Assembly (NCBI RefSeq): GCF_018991925.1
Contig: NW_024748870.1
Location: 936,400 to 1,000,399 of the forward strand
Source of the DNA: Homarus americanus
Lineage: Eukaryota; Arthropoda; Malacostraca; Decapoda; Nephropidae
Direction of reading: 5' to 3'
DNA: 64,000 nucleotides
Shown here: positions 1-12,536 of the stretch, in pieces
Layout: the number at the start of each line of letters is the position of its first letter
How positions within the stretch are numbered: position 1 is the stretch's first letter
Notes under the pieces: generated by a model
Databases searched by the model: none
Told to the model about the DNA's origin: nothing
What the model saw: the letters and a program-made list of their open reading frames with translations, nothing else
Program-made: the position numbers and the translations under genes

Positions 1-3000
1 ACCCCAACCATCCCTCAGTCACACCACCCATCCCTCAGTCACACCAAAAATCCCTTAGTCACACCAACCATCCCTCAGTCACAACCTCAATACCTTAGCC
101 ACACCACCCATCCCTCAGCCATACCAACCATCCCTCAGTCACACCAACCATCCCTCAGCCATACCAACCATCCCTCAGTCACACCAACCATTGATCAGTC
201 ACACCAACCATCCCTCAGTCAGACCAACCGTCCCTCAGTCACACCAACAATCCCTCAGTCACACCCTCGGTAGCTTAGACACACCACCCATCCCTCAGTC
301 ATACCAACCATCCCTCAGTCACAACAACCATGCATCAGTCACACCAACCATTCCTCAGACCCACCAACAATCCTTTAGTCACACCAACCATCTCTTAGTC
401 ACACCACCCATCCCTTTGTCACACCAACAGTCCCTCAGTCACACCAACCATCCCTCAGTCACACCAACCATTCCCCAGTCACACCAACTATTTCTCAGTC
501 ACACCACCCATGGATCAGGCACACCAACCATCTTTCAGTCACACCACCCATCCCTCAGTCACACAACCCATGCCGTAGTCATACCAGCCATCCTTCAGTC
601 ACACTCTCAGTATCTTAGTCACACCACCCATCCCTCGGTCACACCACCCATCCTTCAGTCACACCAACCATCCCTTACTCACACCACCCATTCATGAGTC
701 ACACCCCCCAGTACCTTTGTCACATCCCCCATGCATAAGTCACACCCTCAGTAACTTAGTCACACCATTCATGCATCAGCCACACCCTCAGTACCTTAGT
801 CACGCCACACATGCATCAGTCACACCCTTAGTACCTTAGTCACGCCACACATGCATCAGTCACACACTCAGTACCCTAGTCACACACCCATGCCGTAGTC
901 ACGCCAACCATGCATCAGTCACACCCTCAGTACCTTAGTCACACCACCCATGCCGTAGTCACGCCAACCATGCATCAGTCACACCCTCAGTATATTAGTC
1001 ACACCACCCATGCTTTAGTCACACCAACCATGCATCAGTCACACCGTCAGTGCCTTTGTCACACCACCCATCACCCAGTACACACACTCCCAGCACCTTA
1101 GTCACACCATACCAAATCCATCCTCAGCCACACCACCCATGATCAGCTCTACACCACACATCCCTCAGTCACACCAACCATCCCTCAGTCACACCAACAA
1201 TCCCTCAGTCACACCCTCGGTAGCTTACACACACCACCCATCCCTCAGTCATACCAACCATCCCTCAGTCACATCAACCATGCATCTGTCACACCAACCA
1301 TCCCTCAGTCACACCAACAATCCCTCAGTCACACCCTCTGTAGCTTAGACACACCATCCATCCCTCAGTCATACCAACCATCCCTCAGTCACAACAACCA
1401 TGTATCAGTCACACCAACCATCCCTCAGTCACACCCTCTATAGCTTAGACACATCATCCATCCCTCAGTCATACCAACCATCCCTCAGTCACACCAACCA
1501 TGTTTCAATCACACACTCAGTACCTTAGTCACACCACCAATCCTTTTGTGACACCCTCCATCCCTCAGTCACACCAACCATCCCTCAGAAACACCAACCA
1601 TCCCTCAGAAACACCAACCATCCCCCAGTCACACCAAATCATCCCTCAGAAACACCAACCATCCCTCAATCCCACCAACAATCGTTTAGTCACACCAACC
1701 ATCTCTTAGTCACACCACCCATCCCCAGTCAGTGCCAACCATCCTCAGTCACACCAACCATCCTCAGTCACACCAACCATCCTCAGTCACACCAACCATC
1801 CCCCAGCTCACACCAACCATCCTCAGTCACACCAACCATCCCCAGTCACACCACCCATGCTGCATCACGCCAACCATCCTCAGTCACACCACCGACCCCT
1901 CAGTCACACCAACCATCCCCCAGTCACACCAACCATCCCTCAGTCACACCAACCATCCCCCAGTCACACCACCCATGCCGTAATCACGCCAACCATCCCT
2001 CAGTCACACACTCAGTACCTTAGTCACACCACCCATCTCTCAGTGACACCAACCATCCCTCAGTCACACCCTTAGTACCTTAGTCACACCAGGCATGCCT
2101 TAGTCACACCACCCATCCCTCCGTCACACCACCCATGCTTTAGACACACCAACCATCCTTCAGTCACACCCTCAGTATCTTAGTCATACTACCCACCCCT
2201 CAGTCACACCAGCCATCCCTTAGTCACACCAACCATTCCTCATTCACACCCTCAGTACCTTAGTCACACCAGCCATCTCTCAGTGACACCTACCATTCCT
2301 CAGTCACACCCTTAGTACCTTAGTCACACCGCCCATGCTTTAGTCACACCAAGCATGCCTTTGTCTCACCAACCATGTCTTAGTCACACCACCCATCTCT
2401 CTGTCACACACCCTCAGTACCTTATTCACACCTCCCATGCCGTAGTCACGCCAACCATGCATCAGTCACACCCTCAGTACCTTAGTCACACCACCCATGC
2501 TTTAGTCACACAATCCATCCCTCAGTCACACCAAAAATCCCTAAGTCACACCAACCATCCCTCAGTCACACCAACCATGCATCAGTCAATGCAACAATCC
2601 CTCAGTCACAGCAACCATCCCGCAGTCACACCAACCATCCCTCAGTCACACCCTCGGTATCTTAGACACGCCACCCATCCCTCAGTCATACCAACCATCC
2701 CTCAGTCACACCAACCATCCCTCTGTCACACCAACCATCCGTCATTCACACCAACCATCCCTCAGTCACACCAACCATGTTTCAATCACACATTCCGTAC
2801 CTTAGTCACACCACCAATCCTTTAGTGACACCCACCATTCCTCACTCACACCAACCATCCCTCAGTCACACCCTCGGTATCTTAGACACGCCACCCATCC
2901 CTCAGTCACACCAACCATCCCTCAGTCACACCAACCATCCCTCAGTCACACCAACCATCCCTCAGTCACACCAACCATCCCTCAGTCACACCCAACCATC

Positions 3001-5690
3001 CTCATTCACCAACCATCCTCATTCACACCAACCATCCTCAGTCACACCAACCATCCCTCAGTCACACCCGCCAGTCCATCCTCAGCACCAACGGATCCCT
3101 TCATCTCACACCCAACGATCCATCAGTCACACCAACCATCCCTCAGTCACACCAACGATCCCCAGTCACCCGCAACCATCCTCAGTCACACCAACAATTC
3201 TCAGTCACACCAATAACCCTCATTCACACCAACCATCCCCTCATCATTCACACCCAACCATCCCCTCATCTGACCAACCATCCCCCAGTCACACCAACCA
3301 TCCCTCAGTCACACCCAACCATCCCTCAGTCACACCAACGATCCCCCATCATTCACACCAACGATCCATCAGTCACACCCCAACCATCCCTCAGCCACCA
3401 ACAACTCTTTCACGTAACCATCCCCTCAGCCCATACCAACTACTCTCAAGTCACACCTTAGTACCTTAGTCACACCACCCGACCACACCACCCATCCCTC
3501 CGTCACACCGCCCATGCTTTAGACACACCAACCATCCTTCAGTCACACCCTCAGTATCTTAGTCATACTACCCACCCCTCAGTCACACCAACCATCCCTT
3601 AGTCACACCAGCCATCTCTCAGTCACACAACCCATCCCTCAGTCACACCAACAATCCCTCATTCACACCAACCATCCCTCATTCACACCAACCATCCCTC
3701 ATTCACACCAACCATCCCTCATTCACACCAACCATCCTGCAGTCACAGCAACCATCCCTAAGTCACACCCTCAGTACCTTAGTCACACGACCCTTGTTTT
3801 AGTTACACCACCCATTCTTAAGTCACACCCTCAGTACCTTAGTCACACTATCCATCCATCAGTCACACCAACCATCCCTCAATCAAACCACCTATGTTTT
3901 AATCACACCACCCATGCATCAGTCACACCCTCAGTTCCTTAGTCACACCACCCATCCTTTAGTCACACCACCCATGTTTTAGTTACACCACCCATGCATC
4001 AGTCACACACCCTCAGTACCTTAGTCACACGACCCTTGTTTTAGTTACACCACCCATTCTTAAGTCACACCCTCAGTACCTTAGTCACACTATCCATCAC
4101 ACTATCCATCCATCAGTCACACCAACCATCCCTCAATCAAACCACCTATGTTTTAATCACACCACCCATGCATCAGTCACACCCTCAGTTCCTTAGTCAC
4201 ACCACCCATCCTTTAGTCACACCACCCATGTTTTAGTTACACCACCCATGCATCAGTCACACCTTCAGGACATTAGTCAGACCGCCCATGCGTTAGTCAC
4301 ACCACCCATGCCTCAGTCACACCACCTATGCGTTAGTCACGCCAACCACCCTTCAGTCACACCCTCAGTATCTTAGTCACACCACCCATCCCTCAGTTAC
4401 ACCACCCATCCCTCAGTCACACCATCCCTCAGTTACACCCTCAGTACCTCAGTCACACCACCCATGCGTTAGTCATGCTAACCATCCTTCAGTCACACCC
4501 TCAGTATCTTAGTCACACCAACCATGCATTAGTCACACCGCCCATGCCTTAGTCACACCACCCATGCTTTAGTCACACCAACCATGTTTTAGTCGCACCG
4601 CCCATGCATCAGTCACACCCTCAGTACCATAGTCACGCCACACATGCATCAGTCACACCCTCAGTACCCTAGTCACACACCCATGCCGTAGTCACGCCAC
4701 TCATGCATCAGTCACACCCTCAGTACTTTAGTCACACCGCCTAAGTGTGAGTCACACCCTCAGTACCTTAGTACCACCGCCCATGTGTCAGTCACACCAC
4801 CCATGCGTTAGTCATGCCAACCATCCTTCAGTCACACCCTTAGCATCTTAGTCACACCAACCATGCATTAGTCACACCGCCCATGCCTTAGTCACACCAC
4901 TCATGCTTTAGTCACACCAACCATGTTTTAGTCACACCACCCATGCATCAGTCACACCCTCAGTACCTTAGTCACACCACCCATGCTCTAGTCACACCAC
5001 CCATGGTTTTGTTACACCAACCATGCATTAGTCACACCGCCCATGCCTTAGTCACACCACTCATGCTTTAGTCACACCAACCATGTTTTAGTCACACCAC
5101 CCATGCATCAGTCACACCCTCAGTACCTTAGTCACACCACCCATGCTCTAGTCACACCACCCATGCTTTTGTTACACCACCCAGGCTTTAGTCACACCAA
5201 TCATGCCTTAATCACACCACCCATGCTTTAGTCACACCAACCATCCTTCAGTCACACCCTTAGTATCTTGGTCACACCACCGACCCCTCAGTCACACCAA
5301 CCATCCCCCAGTCACACCAACCATCCCTCAGTCACTCCACCCATGTCTGAGTCACACCAATGATCCCTCAGTCACACCAACCATCCCTCAGTCACACCAC
5401 CCATCCCTCTGTCATGCTACCCATGTCTCAGTCACACCCTCAGTCCCTTAATCACACCACCCATGCCGTAGTCACACCCACCATGCATCAGTCACATCCT
5501 CAGTACCTTAGTCACACCACCCATGCTCTAGTCACCCACACATGATTTTTTCACACCTCCCATGCTTTAATCACACTAACCATCCCTCAGTCACACCACC
5601 CATCCCTCTGTCATGCTACCCATGTCTCAGTCACACCCTCAGTATCTTACTCACACCACCCATCCCTCTGTCACACCAACGATCCGTGTT
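1..5690. repeat. 20-bp satellite array, about 5.7 kb
   Basis: The whole stretch is a tandem array of a 20-bp unit of the form caccaaccatccctcagtca, with common variants such as caccctcagtaccttagtca and caccacccatgcatcagtca. It continues with little interruption from the window edge to about 5690, roughly 285 units. Sub-blocks of several variant units recur (for example 3781-4020 against 4020-4260, and 4540-4920 against 4860-5160), so there is higher-order duplication. Because 20 is not a multiple of 3, three units make 60 bp and the translation cycles every 20 residues. The several open frames rich in His, Ser, Pro and Thr are by-products of a unit lacking in-frame stops. The left end lies outside the window. 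Confidence 0.95.
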
Positions 5691-6520
5691 AGGTGAAGAT
5701 CTCGGTCTTCCTGGAGAGAAAAGAGGTCTTCATTGTGATGGAATATTCGTTTTCTTCTCTCTTCTCTTCCATAACTCTTGAAAATATCCAATACCATCGT
5801 TTCTTACAAGAATGCCTTTCGAGAAGCTTTGTTGATATAGCTTGGTATTGATGATTCCAAAACTACAATTACAAAAATACTCAGGTTTTCATCCTCCGGG
5901 TGGACCTTTCATCATAATTGCAAACGAAATGGTTCTTGTGTTAGATCTCTTTCATTCACCAAGGCATACGTGGAATATACTGTAATCCTTCAATTCTACC
6001 CATAAAGACTTCCTTGTCGCTTTTGGGTGAGGAAGGAGGGGTTGTAAGATATATGTTCAACACAGGAGTGGAGTCTCTTCATTTTGAACTTCAGTTGGCT
6101 TGGAGGAAGATCTACCCAAACCATAAGTTTTTGGTGAAGAATGAGACCAAGACGTTCAGGATCCCTCCGATCATCGTGCAGGTTGGCAACTGAAGACTGT
6201 GACATAACATCATTACGAGGAATGTCCTGTTAAGTGTATGGCAGATTAACTGAATGGCCATTTGTCTTTTTAGTCTCTAATTATTCTCTGTTACTTTGGT
6301 AAATTGCCTGATTTATCAATAAACTGAGTCTACTGCCCCAACCGGTTTTCGAAACAATGGCTTATGACTCGAGGAAGTTCGCCTTTGCCTTTACCTTTTT
6401 TTTTAATACCTTATTTTGGAGGATATCGGTACGTGATGACTAGAGATCAACGACTTCATTCATCAGACGATTTCTGTCTGGACCTATTTAATGTGCCGTG
6501 TGTGGTATTAGAGACGTTAA
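5691..6520. other. Unique-looking sequence, no gene recognised
   Basis: This is the flank of the satellite. The array dissolves at about 5690 into non-repetitive DNA. Short open frames on both strands have no motif I recognise and many stops interrupt them. Confidence 0.5.
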
Positions 6521-6524
6521 GAAC

Positions 6525-6985
6525 TTAATAATAAACTAAACTGCAATAGGTCTATTGGCTCATAGAAGGCTGCCCTGTTTACACCTAACTCTTATCACTC
6601 GTATATCTGCCCAATCTGTATTTGAAGGTTTCTAACGTGTTCGATTTAATGATCGTGTTTGCTAACTTGTTCTACTCGTCCACAACGCTTATGTCCGAAT
6701 TGGTATTTACCTGGTTCCCGTCAAAATCTAAATGTCTAATATAAAACAACTACTACGTGTTCGCTCCTGATTTGATAATTTAATTATTTTAGTTATATCA
6801 CCTTTAAATAACCCCATCTTCCATTGATACACTTCGATCATTTCTCCCCTCGCTGTACATCTCTCAAGACAATGCAAATTCAGTTTTCTAAATATATTTT
6901 TATACTCAAGGTACCTAATGCCCGGGATTAACGTTGTTATCCATTTCTGAATGCTTTCAAGAGAATCAATATCCACCTATAGTAA
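6525..6985 (-). pseudogene. CR1/L2-like LINE, 3' terminal fragment
   Basis: On the minus strand, 6976-6728 encodes an 82-residue piece whose SLESIQKW, LIPGIRYLEY, NLHCLERC and RGEMIEVYQWK segments match, residue by residue with substitutions, the C-terminal tail of the LINE ORF2 at 42376-42600 in this window (SLERIQRR, LIPGIRNLEY, NLHSLERR, RGDMIEVYKWK). Downstream of it (6600-6525) is the equivalent 3' UTR, with a sentence like 'ccaatagacctattgcagttta' in degraded form. It is a 5'-truncated copy: no RT core is present upstream. Most LINE insertions are truncated this way. Confidence 0.8.
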
Positions 6986-7980
6986 GGTGACCAAAACTGA
7001 ACCCCATAACCTAAGTGAAGATTGTTTAATGCAATAAATAGTTACAAAATAACAACCTGTCCTATGGGGTGTTTCGACCGAGTGGATACAGCGATCGCCT
7101 CCAAGCTTTAACTGGGCGCTCTTAGTCCCCCAGCTGTAAATGGGTACAGAACTTTAAAGTTAGACAATTGAAAGCGGTCAAGATCAATGTTGACCATGCT
7201 GCATGTATGGAGTTCTTTATCCAGACTATCTCTAACTGGCCGTCGGGCCTATGGTGGCCTACTTTCACCCCGCCATACTCTCATTGTCTACCTCTTCCTT
7301 CTTTCATGTGTCCTGTATATATAAACTAAACATGTTCGATATAAAACGCTCACCCTGCACATCCCCCTCCAGTTAGCTACCCCCACCCCCCCCACTCCCA
7401 CAGGATTGCCAACGGCGACAGCTATCAAGTTCGTGAAAATACATCCATAGGCGTAAGGAACCAGAGGTTAAAACCCCAGCATCACCAGGAAGTTGGTTGA
7501 CATGCAATTACTGCAAGGGAGCGTCTAGGATGGATTGTCAGGGTTAGAACTTTACAGCTTTTAGGACGATACTGAGTGCAGTAAAGTATAGAGGTTGTTG
7601 CTGGTATTGCCTTGACTGTATAGCCAAAGTATACGAGGTTATTGCAGATCATAAGGGAAAGAGAAACAGAGATGACAATAAATGAAGCTGGATTATTGTT
7701 GGTTAGAATAAAGTAAGGAGTTAAGAAGAGCAAGGTTCAGGTTGTAGCAGGGTCACAGAAGGTGACGGAGAGTAATACAGGATCCGAACAGGTCCTTCAG
7801 CGGCTAGGGACTCTGCAGAAGTGTGTTGAAAGATGACAAGTAGTAGACCTATTGATGTGGGAGAGGAGGAACAACGGGAACGATTCGAGCGCAGGAACAA
7901 CATAATAGTGTTTGGAGTCCCTGAGAGTTAGTGAGGAGGAAGCTGAAAGTAGAAAAACACACGATAAGACGAAGTTTCAG
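6986..7980. other. Non-coding stretch with a SINE-like segment
   Basis: No gene is recognised. The segment 7065-7200 (gagtggatacagcgatcgcc followed by cagctgtaaatgggtacaga) resembles tRNA-derived SINE heads common in invertebrates, but I could not fold a tRNA and give this low weight. A short C-run at 7380-7400 and purine-rich sequence to 7980 complete the stretch. Confidence 0.35.
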
Positions 7981-7989
7981 AATATTTGA

Positions 7990-9560
7990 GATTAGGCTCT
8001 GAACTTGTCAGCTCCCCCTCAAGAAGTGAGAAGGCTAGGACAAAGGAAGGAGAGAGAGCCCCACCCCCTCAGGATCACCCTAGTGAGTGAGGATAAGAAA
8101 TGGGAAGTTATTAGGCAAGCAAAAAAAATTAGCAAGGAGCGAAGCATTTCCCGGTATATTTATAAACCTAAATCGCACGGTAAGGCAGAGGGAACAGCAT
8201 AAAGAACTACTAAAGCTCTTGAATCAGAGGAGGGAGGATTCGAAGAGTAGCGAGAACGGACGTGAATTGGTTATATACAGGGAGAAAGTAGTGGGTTGTA
8301 AGTGCACCAGTACAGAACCAGGACACAAGGGGACACCCCTCACCCGCTCTACCTTCCACCCAGGAGGAGGCGGGCGCCATATGAACAATGTCATCTCCGG
8401 CCACACCCCACAAAATACAATGAATTTAGTAAACGAGACAGCTGCTGAGAATGGATGGAGGCCGGAGTCACTAATACTAACACGTTCTGTGAAAAGAGCG
8501 GAGTTTGAAACCCTACTCAAGATACATCAACCCAATATAAAAGAGGCTGTAGGACTGTTGCACAAGAACAGGAGAATCGACCCGGAGGAATGTGAGTTTA
8601 ATATAGACGGATATGAATTATTTACAGACCTTTTTCAAGCAACTTGCAAGAGGGGTGTAGGTTATCTATGCTAGGAAAGACCTTAAAGCCCCGTTGGCAC
8701 CAGTTACCACGTAACGCTGTCCTGATTTAACTGTTACATAGTTCATGAGAAAAGCAGGCCAAGGATCAAATATTACTTTACAGAGGTAAGTATGACGGGA
8801 TGAGAGAGGGGATTAGGGTATTCACTAACCTGACTCACTAAGTAAGATATAAGAACGCAGACACTACGCCGAATATCATAGCCAGTTAAGTGAACCATTT
8901 GATCGATAAATATATACCCAACACCAAACTCAGTGCCTCCAGTAATACAAGGAGATCGTTACACATAACCATGCGGCAGTTGACAAAGTTAAGAAAATAC
9001 TCAGAAATTCGAGACGTGGATTAGAACAAATGATGAGCAGAACATGGGGATGTATGCCAGGCCCAGGAACCAAGCAAAATCAGAGTGTAGAAGGGCTGAA
9101 AAAGAGTTCCAGAGGCGGATTGCAAGCAAGGTCAAGTCAAACCCAAAGGTTTGTTACCGTTACGCAAAATCGAAAGTAAAAACGCGTAGATGTATTGGAT
9201 CTGAGGCTTGAACATCGCAGTTATGCAGATTCTGACCAGAACAAGGCGGAGGCGTTGACAAATTCTATTCCTCGGTGACCAACATTGTTTTCTCATAAGA
9301 GGGTATAAGAAATAATTGTCAAGGCTAAAGTTTCATAAGAGTCCCGGCCCTGATATGGTGCAATCCGGAGTGCTGAGAGAGTTAGTTGTGCAACGAGCTT
9401 CCTGAGCCCCTTAAGAGCCTGTAAAGGACTACCAACACGGTTTTATGCCGGGACACTCCTGCTTAACTCACTTTCTCAAGGTAATGGATGTTTGTACTTA
9501 AATTCTGGAACAGGGTGATAATATCGACAATATATACAGTACCTAGAAGTCCAGTGGCTG
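7990..9560 (+). pseudogene. Non-LTR retrotransposon (LINE), decayed 5' two-thirds
   Basis: Pieces of one LINE occur in the expected order but in shifting frames. The end of an ORF1-like nucleic-acid binding protein lies at 8005-8290 (basic, with PLRITLVSEDKKWEVIRQAK, then a RQREQHKELLKLLNQRR stretch and ELVIYREKVV). A fragment of an exonuclease-endonuclease-phosphatase domain follows at 8560-8680 (ECEFNIDGYELF, then RGVGYLC). The linker before the RT lies at 9040-9200 (ARNQAKSECRRAEKEFQRRI-like, with NPKVCYRYAKSK). RT start pieces are at 9330-9540, with SRP*YGAI in place of the usual KSPGPDxI, then a QHGFMPGHSCLTHFL motif. Stops and indels throughout show it is dead. The family is the same as the minus-strand LINE at 51.0-53.0 kb. 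The C-terminal end probably lies at 12537-12920, beyond an inserted Gypsy element. Confidence 0.75.
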
Positions 9561-9569
9561 TTCCCCTGA

Positions 9570-10312
9570 GCGTTTTACCTCCCCCCGGACTGCGCGTATT
9601 TATATCGAGTTTTATCAGTTATATAAAATGATTTGGGTTATATCCAGCTGTACAAACTGCTAATTCCTTAAAATCATTTGCATTTTTATAGTCCAGATAT
9701 TTAACATAATTTTAGAGAATAACAGGTCTGCTTAGCAATTGTGAACATATTTAGTTTGAATAAGTGGACAGCTACACGAACATTTTCTATGAACCAATCA
9801 GCTATTTTTATAAAAGAGGGGCGTGGTTTACGCGTCAGGTTTGCGTGGAAATACAATAGTAGGTCTTATAAGAAGTTTATTCAGATATCTAGAGTTCTAG
9901 TTCTTCGTAACGATCTTCAAGAGTGAGTTGCTAGGGGCTGTGTCAGGACGAGTAGCAACTTTAAGGCTTCGTTGGTTTGGTGGTAGTTCATTTGGGTTTA
10001 GTTAGTGTTTCGGGTTAGGTTCGAGTTGGTCGATGAGTTTAATTAAAGGTGTGTGAGGGTTGCTGGTACAGTCTCACCCAAAAGTTCGTTAACTCTCCCA
10101 GCCAGCTTTTGCTGCACTGCCTGCTTCATATGTTTGAAACTGTCTCAGTACCAACCAGAACATGAAATCGATACGAATGAATCTAAAGGTTCGAAGTAAC
10201 AGACTCAAGTTTAAACATCTGAAGCAGGCAGTGCAGCAAAAGCTGGCTGGGAGAGTAAGATGTAAGATGACACTAGCAAGGATACAGAGTAAGTTTGTTT
10301 AGCCAGGAGTGT
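9570..10312. other. Region upstream of integrase; no coding sequence recognised
   Basis: A tataaaagag box lies at about 9810-9819 after an AT-rich stretch, followed by about 250 bp of G/T-rich DNA. This could be the U3/R part of an LTR, but no second copy is seen downstream of 12 kb. The gag and protease that should lie between the LTR and integrase are missing or unrecognisable. Confidence 0.35.
10092..10256. repeat. Inverted repeat, arms of about 45 bp
   Basis: The left arm 10092-10137 (begins actctcccagccagcttttg) is matched in reverse complement by 10212-10256 (ends agctggctgggagagt), with one or two mismatches and a spacer of about 75 bp. Transcribed, it would fold into a long hairpin. 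It lies just upstream of the Gypsy integrase remnant. It may be a local inverted duplication made during decay. Confidence 0.85.
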
Positions 10313-11325
10313 CGCCGGATGTGACACTGTATTGTCGATCAGGTGACAAGTGCCAAAGGACAGTTGCTATAGGTAGAGTTCCCCGTGCAAAATTTGGTAA
10401 GATGCCGATTATTTACGAGCCGTTTCAGAGGGTGGCAGTAGACTTAGTCGGACCATTAGAACCCCTCTAGTTACGGATCACGGTATATTCTCACTATTGT
10501 AAACTACGTCACCAGATATCCCGAGATCGTAGCACTCAAATCTTGCGACACCGTGAGTGTGGCAGAGGCACTGCTTAATGTGTCCAGTAGGGTAGGGATT
10601 CCCAAAGAAATTTTATGTGATCGAGGAACACAGTTTAGGTCAGCCATGATGCGTGAGTTTCATAGGTTATTATCTGTGGTAAGGCAAACTACGACGCCGT
10701 ACCATGCGATGTGTAATGGCTTTGCTGAAAGGTTTAATGGAGTACTAATGAAGATGCTTAAGCGCATGTGTCGTAAGCAACCTAAATAGTGGCCTAGGTA
10801 TTTAAATCCCCCTTTGTTTGCTTATAGAGAGGTACACCAATCTAGTACCACATTTTCTTTCTTCGAGTTGATTTATGGTCACTCTGTACGTGGACCACTC
10901 AGTCTGTGAAGAAACTTGTGGGAGAATGGGGAAGGAAATGAGCAAGGTGAAGAAAATTCTAGGACGGTGTATGATTACCTGATTAATCTGAGAGAGCGAT
11001 TACAAGACGCATGTACTGTAAGGTAGCTCATGAAGAGTTAGCGAGAGCAGGTGACAGTTATCAAATGTATTATGATCGCAAAGCCAAGGATAGACAGCTT
11101 GCAGTCGGTCAGAAAGCTTTGATCTTACTGCCAACCAGGAACAATAAGCTCCTAATGCAGTGGCAAGGGCCTTTTGATGTAGTTAGGAATGTTAACAAGT
11201 GGAATTATGTGGTAGACGTCAACGGTACAGAGCGGAAATATCAAATTTACACGCTGAAGCAGTATTTCCCAAAGCGGAGGCGACTAAAAGGAATTCAACA
11301 AGTGTGGTAGATGCGGCTAGTGTAG
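10313..11325 (+). pseudogene. Gypsy (Gmr1-like) integrase, broken
   Basis: The frames give the integrase in order. The start of the catalytic core is at about 10420-10470 (FQRVAVDLVGPLEP, with the first Asp of the D,D(35)E triad). The second Asp lies in ILCDRGTQFRSAMM at about 10611-10650. The Glu lies in CNGFAERFNGVLMKML at about 10711-10755. FAYREVHQSSTTFSFFELIYG follows at 10817-10880. The C-terminal beta-barrel part is at 11011-11310 (YYDRKAKDRQLAVGQKALIL, then WQGPFDVV and YQIYTLKQYF). Stops at 10470 and 10788 and frame changes near 10550 and 10880 disrupt it. In life it would join the cDNA copy to chromosomal DNA. Confidence 0.85.
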
Positions 11326-12008
11326 CAATTGCATGTGAGGAAGACGAAGGTGAGGATAGCAGTATAGAAGTAATTCCTAGTTTTAATGGAAGGCAAACAA
11401 AGGTAGATGTGAAAGTAAACGGCCAGTTAAGTGCAGAGCAGAAGAGCGATGTCAGGTTTTCAACGATGTTCCAGGACGCACGAACGTGTTAAAACACAGC
11501 ATTAAGTTAATGTTGAGACTTTTGTTGACATCTTGATTTATACCTCAACCTGGGAAGTTTCAAAGATATTGTCTAGGGCAGGTTTAACAGCTCGTACTAC
11601 TAAACGTGAGATTGGCATATTTACGGTAGAATATTTAGGCCATATCATTGGTGAAGGTATGTCAAAGCCAGTTTATGATAAAGTAATAGCTATGATTAAA
11701 ATGGAAATTCCCAAAACTAAAAAGGAGGTTCGATCATTTTAGGATTAACAGGTTATTATCGTCAATATGGAGTGGACTTAGAAAAGGACTTTGTGGCGCA
11801 GACGGATGCATCATAAGTGGGGATAGGAGCAGTGCTATTACAAATATGGGACGGAGAACGGTGGCCTGTTGCTTACACTAGCCGAAAGCTAAATAATGCT
11901 GAAAGGAACTATTCTGTGATAGAAAGGGAATGCTTAGCTAAAGTGTGGACGAGTCACGTAGCAGCTGCGGTTGAGGCAGCATCGGTCGCCCTCGATAATC
12001 GTGTATGA
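11326..12008 (+). pseudogene. Gypsy (Gmr1-like) reverse transcriptase/RNase H remnant
   Basis: Directly after the integrase tail, 11326-11490 encodes an acidic linker and the N-terminal approach to an RT (VNGQLSAEQKSDVRF and a FQDA piece equivalent to the usual FxDVFTDxPG). The RT palm is then deleted. Sequence resumes at 11585-11740 with the end of RT (KREIGIFTVEYLGHIIGEG, then IPKTKKEVRSF) and at 11740-11980 with LTGYYRQY followed by RNase H ([35 protein letters not shown]). A TAA stop follows the TDAS motif. The linker reads on from the integrase end, which argues that IN-before-RT is the original order rather than a rearrangement. Confidence 0.75.
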
Positions 12009-12536
12009 AGGGAAGGTGTTCCCGCTGTATTTTGTCTGGCAACTTTACTAAAGAGTTAACTGGTGTGCTGGAGCAGAGGTGACTGTCCCAGAGACCGGTA
12101 TTGTGGCCTGGCTGGGAGCTCTCTCTCGCCGTATTGTGTCGTCGGTACACACCCAGTGTCATTCCAACAATTGTTAATCAATTCGGCAGTTAGTATTGAC
12201 GTTCAAGAGTAAAAGGAGCGGATACAATACGCCAGACTGTGAACTAAGATTCCTACGTGTGCAAATAGAACAGTTCCAATTAACGAACGAACCAAGGAGT
12301 AGTTCAGGTCTCACTGTCGGGTAAAAATTACTTGTTTGTGTACATATAAATTTATTTCATATTTATTTTATAGTAAATTAATGTTTGTTTTTTGTTTATT
12401 CATACGGTACCACACCTTATCTCCATTTGATTTTTTATTACACTTCTTATAAGTCCCATGGTCCCAACTAGTGTGTGAGTAAGTCACACTCTCAATAACA
12501 CCCTCACAGACTGTCAATTGATTTAAAATGTCCAAA

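Larger units (their letters stand above)
9565..12535 (+). mobile_element. Decayed Gypsy-type LTR retrotransposon, Gmr1-like domain order
   Basis: A Gypsy pol remnant lies between two pieces of one LINE (7990-9560 and 12537-12920), so it most likely inserted into that LINE. The order along the + strand is integrase (10313-11310), then an RT N-terminal linker (11326-11490), a small RT piece and RNase H (11585-11985). Ordinary Ty3/Gypsy pol has integrase last. Integrase before RT is the hallmark of the Gmr1 group described in fish and other animals. No matching pair of LTRs was found, so the ends are only bracketed. A TATA-like tataaaagag at about 9810 could belong to a 5' LTR remnant. Confidence 0.6.

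Noticed and set aside
191..3469. Several open frames of 60-230 codons rich in His, Pro, Ser and Thr
   Set aside because: They are translations of the 20-bp satellite in shifting phases and have no non-repeat sequence.
8210..8520. Minus-strand frames opposite the LINE ORF1/EN
   Set aside because: Shadows of the + strand LINE pieces.
11938..12162. Minus-strand open frame near the Gypsy RNase H
   Set aside because: No motif; overlaps the + strand RNase H remnant.
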